5,063 nt of DNA, taken from an uncultured Verrucomicrobiota bacterium. GTDB taxonomy: Bacteria; Verrucomicrobiota; Verrucomicrobiia; Limisphaerales; JADLHS01. The stretch is taken from NCBI GenBank assembly GCA_937894935.1, contig CALAYC010000241.1, forward strand, positions 1 through 5,063. The letters run 5' to 3'. The notes under the pieces are model-generated. The model was not told the DNA's origin, made no database searches, and worked only from the letters and a program-made list of their open reading frames with translations. The position numbers were made by a program, and so were the translations under genes. Position 1 is the first letter of the stretch; every line of letters starts with the position of its first letter. Of the stretch, positions 1 through 4,709 are shown in pieces.

Positions 1-54
1 ATTCAGGTTCTAGTGAGTAACATCGTACAGGTTCAAGTCCTGTCGCGGGCACCA
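1..54 (+). tRNA. tRNA-Leu(CAG), 3' part only
   Basis: This is the 3' part of a leucine tRNA; its 5' part lies before the window. Base 1 is the last base of the 5' anticodon strand. The anticodon loop TTCAGGT is at 2-8 with anticodon CAG at 4-6, and the 3' anticodon strand TCTAG is at 9-13. A short class II variable arm follows (14-26, with possible TGA/TCG pairing). The T arm is ACAGG (27-31), loop TTCAAGT (32-38), CCTGT (39-43), a perfect 5-bp stem. The 3' acceptor strand CGCGGGC is at 44-50, discriminator A at 51, and an encoded CCA at 52-54. The long variable region and the TTCAGGT loop match the layout of bacterial tRNA-Leu(CAG). The predicted 5' acceptor strand, GCCCGCG, is not visible. 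An integrase gene follows in the same direction, so this end is probably an integration target. Confidence 0.88.
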
Positions 55-58
55 TTCT
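27..58 (+). other. Probable island attachment site (att) in the tRNA 3' end
   Basis: Many tyrosine recombinases recombine in the T arm and acceptor end of tRNA genes and leave a direct repeat of the tRNA 3' end at both borders of the element. Here a tRNA 3' end lies 159 bases before a tyrosine recombinase gene in the same orientation. The exact crossover core cannot be fixed from one copy, so the limits given are approximate. No second copy of the T arm plus CCA end is present in the window, which fits a far border outside it. Confidence 0.55.
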
Positions 59-89
59 GGACTTTCCCTCGTTTCAAGGACTTTCCTCG
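59..89 (+). repeat. Two direct repeats, GGACTTTCC(C)TCG
   Basis: GGACTTTCCCTCG (59-71) and GGACTTTCCTCG (78-89) are identical apart from one C. They are separated by TTTCAA and start 19 bases apart, close to two helical turns. Their position between the tRNA end and the integrase gene is where arm-type integrase or excisionase sites usually lie. The binding role is inferred. Confidence 0.5.
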
Positions 90-106
90 AAAACCCTAGC
101 ATTTAC

Positions 107-123
107 AGGCTATTTCGTAGCCT
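107..123 (+). other. Small hairpin in the integrase leader
   Basis: AGGCTA (107-112) and TAGCCT (118-123) are perfect complements around the loop TTTCG. The 6-bp stem has no T tract after it, so it is not a convincing terminator. It could be an operator or a fold in the integrase leader. Nothing else in the leader decides its role. Confidence 0.35.
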
Positions 124-175
124 TGGTGCTTCGGCTCACTGCGGACTACTTCACCCCGGTTATACCCCCTTTGAG

Positions 176-205
176 GGCAGCAAAAGGCAGCAAAGGGCAG
201 CAAGG
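176..205 (+). repeat. Three tandem 10-bp repeats before the integrase
   Basis: Three units follow without a gap: GGCAGCAAAA (176-185), GGCAGCAAAG (186-195) and GGCAGCAAGG (196-205). The first eight bases are identical in all three. The 10-bp period puts each unit on about the same face of the helix, as expected for a protein binding array. The last unit runs into the Shine-Dalgarno of the integrase gene, so a bound protein could also control integrase expression. This role is inferred. Confidence 0.7.
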
Positions 206-208
206 AAG
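202..208 (+). promoter_or_regulatory. Ribosome binding site of the integrase gene
   Basis: AAGGAAG lies five bases before ATG 214, with AGGA seven bases from it. It is the clearest Shine-Dalgarno in the window and supports that start. It is partly made from the third 10-bp repeat unit. Confidence 0.65.
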
Positions 209-213
209 TTCGT

Positions 214-1578
214 ATGAAAATCACCAAGATTCAGAATCACGGCCAAGTCCGCTATCGCGTTAATGACCCCAACGGCCCCGACGGAAAACGGCAACGGAAA
301 TTCTTCGAGACGCGCGAGGAAGCGGAGCAATACATCAAAGACCGAAAGCAGGACACGCGGACATTTGGCGTTCACTTCGTCACCATTCCGCCAGCGGAGC
401 GAGCCGTTATCAGTCACCAGCTTGACCGGCTCAAACAACTTGGCTGGACGCTTTCCGCTGCCGTGGATTTCATTGAACGGCACGGCAAGGCCATGCCTGC
501 CCTGACCTTGGCTAAGGTGATTGAGGAATTTCTTGCCGCGAAAGAAACCGCCGGGCTCCGCCCACGCTACCTCAAAACCCTTAGCGCGTCGGTCAAACGC
601 TTTCAGATCGGCAGACGCGAAAAGCTGATTACGGCAATCACCGCAGGCGAGATTCAGGAATACATTTCCAGCAACGGCTGGAAGCCTGCCACGATGCGCA
701 GTTATCTAGTGGACGTGCGGACGCTGTTTGCCTTCGCCGGAAAACGGAAATACGTCCGCGAGAATCCAGCGCTCGCCGTGGACTTGCCCAAGGTGGAAGA
801 AAATCCGCCCGGCATCGTCACCCCCGCGCAAGCGCGTGCCCTTTTGGACGCGAGCATTGATTACGCGCCTGACGCTTTGCCGGTTGTCGTCTTGTGCCTG
901 TTTGGCGGGTTGCGACGATCCGAAGCCGAAGCGCTGGAATGGTCGGAAATCTCCGATGATTACGTCGAAGTGAAAGCCCACAAGGCGAAAACCCGGCAAC
1001 GCCGATTGGTTCCCATTTCTCCGCAGTTGGCGGCATGGTTGAAAGTCGCGCGTGAGATTGAAGGCACGCTTCCGGCGATCAATTACGCCGACAAGCTGAA
1101 ACTCATTCTCGAAAAGGCAAAGCTCCGGCAAGAATGGTCGCAGAATGCGCTCCGGCACTCATTCGCCAGTTACCATTTTGCCACGCACAAAAACGAAAAC
1201 GAAACTGCCGCGCTGATGGGTAATTCGCCGCAAATGGTTTTCCAGCACTATCGCGAAATGGTACGCCCAAAAGATGCCGAAGCATTCTTTACAATTTTGC
1301 CGCCTGCCGATTCGGTTAAGCGTGCGAAAAAAGCTCGTGTTCCCAAGCCGCGTGTAATGCCGCCGCGCGAAACCAAACTCAGCGTCGAAATAATGGCCGA
1401 GGTTCTCGGGAACAGTTCATTGACCCGCAAGCAAGCGGTTGCCGCACTGATTTCCCGTGTCGGTTGCTCGGTCGCCGCCGCGTACAATGCCCTCAGTCCG
1501 AATGGTCGGTTCAAAGCAAATTTGGTGGGGGCAAACGGCTATCTTGGATGGGTGACGACTGAGGCCAGATCCCTATAG
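214..1578 (+). CDS. Tyrosine recombinase / phage-type integrase
   Basis: This 454-residue site-specific recombinase probably integrates and excises the island at the adjacent tRNA-Leu gene. Residues 1-50 form a basic N-terminal arm-binding-like region (YRV, RQRKFFETREEAEQY). Residues 97-190 form the SAM-like core-binding domain, ending in RENPALAVDLP. Residues 200-360 form the catalytic domain. Box I is GGLRRSEAEAL with Arg234, and the beta-hairpin lysine is probably Lys257 or Lys259. Box II is NALRHSFAS with Arg314, and the nucleophile is Tyr346 in FQHYREMV. The two usual catalytic histidines are asparagine: Asn311 in the HxxR position and Asn337 in MGNSPQ. After residue 365 comes a basic linker (KRAKKARVPKPR) and an extra domain of about 65 residues that looks helical, possibly helix-turn-helix-like. 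ATG 214 is chosen because of its good ribosome binding site. The leader repeats suggest autoregulation. Recognition of the family is secure; activity of the double-Asn active site is not shown. Confidence 0.95.
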   Translation: MKITKIQNHGQVRYRVNDPNGPDGKRQRKFFETREEAEQYIKDRKQDTRTFGVHFVTIPPAERAVISHQLDRLKQLGWTLSAAVDFIERHGKAMPALTLAKVIEEFLAAKETAGLRPRYLKTLSASVKRFQIGRREKLITAITAGEIQEYISSNGWKPATMRSYLVDVRTLFAFAGKRKYVRENPALAVDLPKVEENPPGIVTPAQARALLDASIDYAPDALPVVVLCLFGGLRRSEAEALEWSEISDDYVEVKAHKAKTRQRRLVPISPQLAAWLKVAREIEGTLPAINYADKLKLILEKAKLRQEWSQNALRHSFASYHFATHKNENETAALMGNSPQMVFQHYREMVRPKDAEAFFTILPPADSVKRAKKARVPKPRVMPPRETKLSVEIMAEVLGNSSLTRKQAVAALISRVGCSVAAAYNALSPNGRFKANLVGANGYLGWVTTEARSL

Positions 1579-1610
1579 AGGCGGTCAGGCCAGTTTGACT
1601 TGACCGCCTC
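1578..1610. terminator. Inverted repeat between convergent genes, possible terminator
   Basis: GAGGCGGTCA (1578-1587) and TGACCGCCTC (1601-1610) are perfect 10-bp complements around a 13-base loop. The stem starts on the last base of the integrase stop codon and lies 14 bases past the stop of the convergent small gene, where a two-way terminator would sit. Neither strand has a T tract after the stem, so it is not a standard intrinsic terminator. It may act with Rho or only protect RNA ends. Confidence 0.5.
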
Positions 1611-1624
1611 GGGAAATACGAAAA

Positions 1625-1825
1625 TCACCATTCGTGCCGCGGCTTGTTGTTGCAAATATGCTTGCCAGCGTGACCTTCTTGCTTGGAGCACGCTCGAGTA
1701 CACTGAGGGCATTTCTTGCCGCACCAGTCCAAAGCTCCTTCCGTTGTTTCGGAAACAACTGAAGCGAAGCCGACAATCGCGGACAGGGTAAACAACGACG
1801 CTAACGTAGGGATATTTTTTTTCAT
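1625..1825 (-). CDS. Small Cys/His-rich exported protein, function unknown
   Basis: The 66-residue product starts with a signal-peptide-like stretch: MKKN, then a hydrophobic run to about residue 24 (IPTLASLFTLSAIVGFASVV). There is no clear AXA cleavage site, so a membrane anchor or a lipoprotein-free export signal are both possible. The rest is short and rich in possible metal ligands: Cys35, Cys39, Cys42, Cys46, His52, His56, Cys58 and His64, ending in HEW. The spacing CxxxC...GHxGxHxC...HxW resembles compact zinc-knuckle-like modules, but disulphides are more likely if it is exported. I do not recognise a named family. ATG 1825 is chosen because it gives a normal signal peptide. An in-frame ATG at 1852 would add nine residues. 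No good Shine-Dalgarno is seen for either. It converges on the integrase gene and diverges from the AbiJ-like gene. Confidence 0.65.
   Translation of the reverse strand: MKKNIPTLASLFTLSAIVGFASVVSETTEGALDWCGKKCPQCTRACSKQEGHAGKHICNNKPRHEW
1739..1763. repeat. 25-bp near-perfect palindrome inside the small exported-protein gene
   Basis: GTTGTTTC (1743-1750) and GAAACAAC (1752-1759) are perfect complements around one central base (G1751). After one mismatch (1742/1760), TTC (1739-1741) and GAA (1761-1763) pair as well, so 11 of 12 arm positions match. It lies in the codons just after the signal peptide, and both strands read SVVSETTE there. An almost loopless palindrome is better suited to a dimeric protein site than to an RNA hairpin. 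Its function is unknown. Confidence 0.5.
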
Positions 1826-1840
1826 ATCGTTTGGTTTGAT

Positions 1841-1860
1841 GAAAGGCACCATTGCCTTTC
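1841..1860 (-). promoter_or_regulatory. Hairpin in the leader of the small exported-protein gene
   Basis: GAAAGGCA (1841-1848) and TGCCTTTC (1853-1860) form a perfect 8-bp stem with a four-base loop. It lies 15 bases before the chosen ATG of the - strand gene. Read on that strand, the loop is ATGG, and its ATG (1852-1850) is in frame with the gene. If transcribed, the hairpin could hide or present this alternative start. It could also be an operator in the divergent promoter region shared with the AbiJ-like gene. Confidence 0.45.
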
Positions 1861-2044
1861 TGGTTTTGCCCTGCAAAGACTGTGCCAACGCAAGGAGGCT
1901 AGACCTCAATCAAGGGGGCTGCCGCCGGCTGCTCATCCTGCTTGATGTACGGAATTTAAGTGTCGCCGTAGTGGAAGTTTCAATAATTCTCCTAGATCGG
2001 TTTTTAGCTGGAGCGAAATCCTTTTGCTTGCTAAACACTTCCGC

Positions 2045-2908
2045 ATGAAACCTCCGGGGAGTTTTTCACAGCGCACAGGTATCAAACCGATGCGAAAGGC
2101 AATCCAACTTAAAGGTTTAGACTTAGAAACAAGAAATCGCCTATGGACAATTTTCAAAATTGGGGCGTGGGATTATTGGAGTCATGATCACCGCTATAAG
2201 AGAGATGCGGGTAGCATTGAGGATCTCTTAGAGCAATTATGGTTCAGGTATTTCAAACGGCCCGCGGACGAACGGCCAGAAATGCACGGGCGGGGCCGTG
2301 AATCTTGCTATGATATTTTACGGAATTATTTCTTTTCATGTTCATGGAACGAGCTTTTTGACTTCAGCGAGTTTGTTATCCATCGTCTCCCCGACGATTT
2401 GGCGAATCCGCTAGTAACGGCGCTGAATGAAGTACTCGAGGAAGAGAATTCCGCCTACCGTATCGTAGGATATCATTTCGCCGAATTAACAAACGAAAAC
2501 GAAATCGCCGAAATTGATATGGCAGCGAACAGTGGGCTTGAAGGAGTATCGCTGCACATCGTCGCTGCGGTAAAATTTCTCTCCGACCGCAAGTCCCCAG
2601 ACTATCGCAACTCGATTAAGGAATCTATTTCCGCCATTGAAGCCCTTTTCAAAGTGTTGACGAAATCAAAATCGGCAACCTTTCCCGAAGGATTGAAGCG
2701 AATTAAGAGCGTCATCGCGCTTCATCCGGCTTTGTTGGCGGGCTTCGAGAAGTTATACGCTTACACAAGCGATCACGACGGAATTCGCCATGCGATCTTC
2801 GAAACGCCATCCAGCAGTTCCAGCGACGCAAAGTACATGCTGGTTTCCTGTAGCGCGTTTATCAACTACGTCATCGGCAAATACGTTGAAGCCGGACGTA
2901 AAATTTGA
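2045..2908 (+). CDS. AbiJ_NTD4-type abortive-infection protein
   Basis: The 287-residue protein matches my memory of stand-alone AbiJ N-terminal domain 4 proteins, linked to abortive phage infection. Family-like blocks are FSQRTGIKPMRKAIQ (7-21), the LETRNRLW segment (27-34), LEEENSAYRIVG (131-142), FLSDRKSPDYRNSIKESISA (179-198), LHPALL (226-231), the YAYTSDHDGIRHAIFE stretch (238-253) and DAKYMLVSCSAFINYVIGKY (261-280). The last third is mostly helical and looks HEPN-like. In HEPN ribonucleases an Arg and His are catalytic; Arg188 or Arg248 and His249 are candidates here, but no canonical Rx4-6H motif is clear. ATG 2045 is preferred because family members start shortly before FSxRxG. An in-frame TTG at 2024, ten bases after GGAG, would add seven residues. 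It is a single-gene unit, diverging from the small exported-protein gene, and is visibly richer in A+T than the integrase. The target is not known from sequence. Confidence 0.85.
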   Translation: MKPPGSFSQRTGIKPMRKAIQLKGLDLETRNRLWTIFKIGAWDYWSHDHRYKRDAGSIEDLLEQLWFRYFKRPADERPEMHGRGRESCYDILRNYFFSCSWNELFDFSEFVIHRLPDDLANPLVTALNEVLEEENSAYRIVGYHFAELTNENEIAEIDMAANSGLEGVSLHIVAAVKFLSDRKSPDYRNSIKESISAIEALFKVLTKSKSATFPEGLKRIKSVIALHPALLAGFEKLYAYTSDHDGIRHAIFETPSSSSSDAKYMLVSCSAFINYVIGKYVEAGRKI

Positions 2909-2943
2909 CGACAACAGAGATTCAGCTCTCGTCAGGCAGCGAT

Positions 2944-3711
2944 TCAGCGTCGATTGCGATACGGGCTTCGCTTAACACTCAGAACCAACCCCAAGCTCAA
3001 TAGCGCGAACGTTGTCGGCTCCGGGACCGATTCAATTTGATACAAAGTTTGCACTTCACCCAATGCCAACGCGCGGTTGTAAATGCGAACGTCATCTATA
3101 TAACCACTAAACCAGTCAGTTCCCGTTTCAAGATTTCGCCCGATTCCAATCGGGAGATCGTTTTGATCAATCGGCACTGTTGTATTGATTTGTGCCGCAA
3201 TCACTCCGTTGGTGAAAAAGCTGAACGTCTGTTGATCGTAGGTGACGACCAGCGAAATCCATTGAGCCGATGGCAGGGGCGACGTAACAAGGCTTGCGCC
3301 GCCACTTGGGTAGTTTTGAATGTGAGCAAACAACTGCGCACTGCCGCTCGTGTCAACCAGACCAAGGTCGAAAGTGTGCTTGTGAAGAATTCGCGGCTGG
3401 AAAAGTCCGCCCGGCTGAACGTTCACCCATACGGAAAGCGTTAGGGCTGTCGTTGTGTCCAACGATGGAGAATCGGCGACGGCAACGTGCTCGCCATTCC
3501 CCGCGAAATAGTACGCGCTATTGGGATTGCCAAACCTATCCAAACTCGGAATCACCCCTGAAACGGTGCCGTGGTTCCCATACCCGCTCGAATCATTCGC
3601 ATCACCGTCAAACAGATAATGTGCGACCAATCCATCAGACAGTGTTTGCGAATAACTGTGGAGCGAAGCCGAAATGCAGAGGAGCGATAGCAAGGGAATG
3701 AGTTTTTTCAT
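2944..3711 (-). CDS. Secreted LamG-domain protein with PEP-CTERM sorting signal
   Basis: The 255-residue product has an N-terminal signal peptide (MKKLIPLLSLLCISASLHSYSQ, cleavage probably near residue 20). A LamG / concanavalin-A-like jelly-roll domain fills about residues 26-225. It opens with GLVAHYLFDGDANDSSGYGN and closes with FSGYIDDVRIYNRALALGEV, both typical of the family. The C terminus is a PEP-CTERM signal: Pro230-Glu231-Pro232, a hydrophobic helix (about 234-246) and a basic tail (KR...RNRR). Such proteins are processed by an exosortase and kept at the envelope or in extracellular matrix. LamG domains often bind carbohydrate; the ligand here is unknown. ATG 3711 is chosen for its normal signal peptide; the in-frame ATG at 3747 would lie inside the probable -10 box. 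It follows mrr on the same strand but probably has its own promoter. It converges on the AbiJ-like gene with only 35 bases between stops and no strong terminator. Confidence 0.9.
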   Translation of the reverse strand: MKKLIPLLSLLCISASLHSYSQTLSDGLVAHYLFDGDANDSSGYGNHGTVSGVIPSLDRFGNPNSAYYFAGNGEHVAVADSPSLDTTTALTLSVWVNVQPGGLFQPRILHKHTFDLGLVDTSGSAQLFAHIQNYPSGGASLVTSPLPSAQWISLVVTYDQQTFSFFTNGVIAAQINTTVPIDQNDLPIGIGRNLETGTDWFSGYIDDVRIYNRALALGEVQTLYQIESVPEPTTFALLSLGLVLSVKRSPYRNRR

Positions 3712-3746
3712 AACAAAGCCCATGAGAAATTTCTGAATTGGAGTCA

Positions 3747-3775
3747 ATCAAACCAGCGGAAATCAAACCAGTCAA
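3747..3775 (-). promoter_or_regulatory. Probable promoter of the PEP-CTERM gene, with direct repeats
   Basis: Read on the - strand, a -35 TTGACT (3775-3770) and a -10 TTTGAT (3752-3747) are 17 bases apart. The start codon lies about 35 bases after the -10. The region also holds two copies of CTGGTTTGATT (complement at 3746-3756 and 3761-3771) 15 bases apart. The repeats overlap the -10 box and spacer, where a regulator could bind. The -10 match is only 4 of 6, so this is a sequence-based suggestion. Confidence 0.4.
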
Positions 3776-3792
3776 CCGTGAATCCGCAGAAA

Positions 3793-4689
3793 CTATTCCT
3801 CCTCAAAATAATCACTGTCAACGCGCTTGATTTCGTAGGTGAACGCACGGGACACGCCGATGTTGTGTTCAATCATCAATTCGGCCAAGCGTTGCCCATC
3901 AATTAAAATCACCCGCTGCGTCACTGATTTTGCGAATTCAACCGCCCCGGACGAAAATTCGCTGGTGGTAATAAAAATTCCTTTCGTGGCGTGTTGTCCG
4001 GCGAGTGCGCCGACGAAGTTTTGGATTTCGGGACGGCCTACGGAATTCTGCCAGCGTTTTGCTTGCACGTAGATTCGATCCAGCCCAAGCCGATCCTCGT
4101 TTATCAAACCGTCAACACCGCCGTCGTTCGTGCCCTTGCCAATCTCGGCAGCTTCTTTGCGGGTGCCGCCGTAGCCCATTGCTACCAGCAAATCCAAAAC
4201 GACACGCTCAAATCGAAACGGGTTCATGTCTTTCAACCGTTCCAAAATTTCGGCGGCGAGCTTTTGCTTTAGATCGTCCGCTAGTTCTTCCATTCGTTCC
4301 TCTGGCGTCTGCGCCTCGCTGATTGGTGACGCCTGTTCGGACTTGGGTTGGTGAAACCAGTTTTTGTGCTGCGGGAATTGGTTCAAAAATCGCAGGTTAA
4401 TTGCGGAGGGGTTCTGCGCCAGAACTTGCTTGCCTTGCTCTGAAATTCGGAACACGCCACGCCGAACGTATTCAATCAAGCCTGCCTGCTTCAAATGCGT
4501 GCGGCACCAGCCGACGCGATTGCCAAGCCGCGTCTGGTTGCCGCTGGGCACTGTGTCTTCGCGATCCTCTGGCGTTAATTTGAAATGTTGGGCGATGTGT
4601 TCAGTTACGGCTGAAAGTTCGTGCTCGTTGCCGTCTGCCGCGAATTGCAGAAACGGAAGCATCATGCTTTGGAAATCGGGGACCGCCAT
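3793..4689 (-). CDS. mrr: Mrr-type type IV restriction endonuclease
   Basis: The 298-residue protein matches E. coli Mrr (about 304 residues) along its whole length. Mrr cuts foreign DNA carrying methylated bases and, in E. coli, responds to some foreign methyltransferases and to high pressure. Residues 1-90 are the Mrr N-terminal winged-helix DNA-binding domain (MAVPDFQSMMLPFLQF, NRVGWCRTHLKQAGL, GVFRISEQG). A charged linker spans about 100-145. The nuclease domain (about 150-285) starts with NPFRFERVVLDLLVAMGYGG. It has the PD-(D/E)xK variant active site: Glu161, Asp193 in GGVDG, and Gln209-Ala-Lys211 in YVQAKRWQN. GALAGQ and KGIFITTSEFS follow as in E. coli Mrr. All key residues are present, so the protein is probably active. 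Its start lies 20 bases after the stop of the TIR gene, with no room for a separate promoter or clear Shine-Dalgarno, so the two are probably co-transcribed. Confidence 0.95.
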   Translation of the reverse strand: MAVPDFQSMMLPFLQFAADGNEHELSAVTEHIAQHFKLTPEDREDTVPSGNQTRLGNRVGWCRTHLKQAGLIEYVRRGVFRISEQGKQVLAQNPSAINLRFLNQFPQHKNWFHQPKSEQASPISEAQTPEERMEELADDLKQKLAAEILERLKDMNPFRFERVVLDLLVAMGYGGTRKEAAEIGKGTNDGGVDGLINEDRLGLDRIYVQAKRWQNSVGRPEIQNFVGALAGQHATKGIFITTSEFSSGAVEFAKSVTQRVILIDGQRLAELMIEHNIGVSRAFTYEIKRVDSDYFEEE

Positions 4690-4709
4690 AGATTGCGTTT
4701 GGTTAAATT

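Noticed and set aside
161..166. TATACC as a -10 box for the integrase
   Set aside because: No acceptable -35 lies 16-18 bases before it, so a promoter call is not supported.
55..213. Possible CRISPR or phage-derived array in the repeat-rich leader
   Set aside because: The repeats are only 8-12 bases with no equal spacers; an integrase att/arm region explains them better.
706..1158. 150-codon open frame on the - strand inside the integrase gene
   Set aside because: It is antisense to the conserved integrase catalytic region, has no recognisable domain, and is an expected shadow of a GC-rich gene.
2024..2044. TTG start for the AbiJ-like gene
   Set aside because: GGAG lies ten bases before it, but the added residues do not look like family members, which begin near FSxRxG; ATG 2045 is kept, with some doubt.
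1716..2048. 110-codon + strand open frame
   Set aside because: It crosses the small exported-protein gene and the divergent intergenic region and has no coherent domain; its SVVSETTE match to the other strand is only the palindrome at 1739-1763.
3037..3701. Two overlapping + strand open frames of 135 codons each
   Set aside because: Both lie opposite the LamG/PEP-CTERM gene, whose signal peptide, domain and sorting tail are clear; their translations look random and basic.
1833..4110. Recurring octamer ATCAAACC or its complement near 1833, 2081, 3747, 3762 and 4103
   Set aside because: Copies occur in both orientations and partly inside genes with no constant distance to starts; only the tandem pair before the PEP-CTERM gene is worth keeping.
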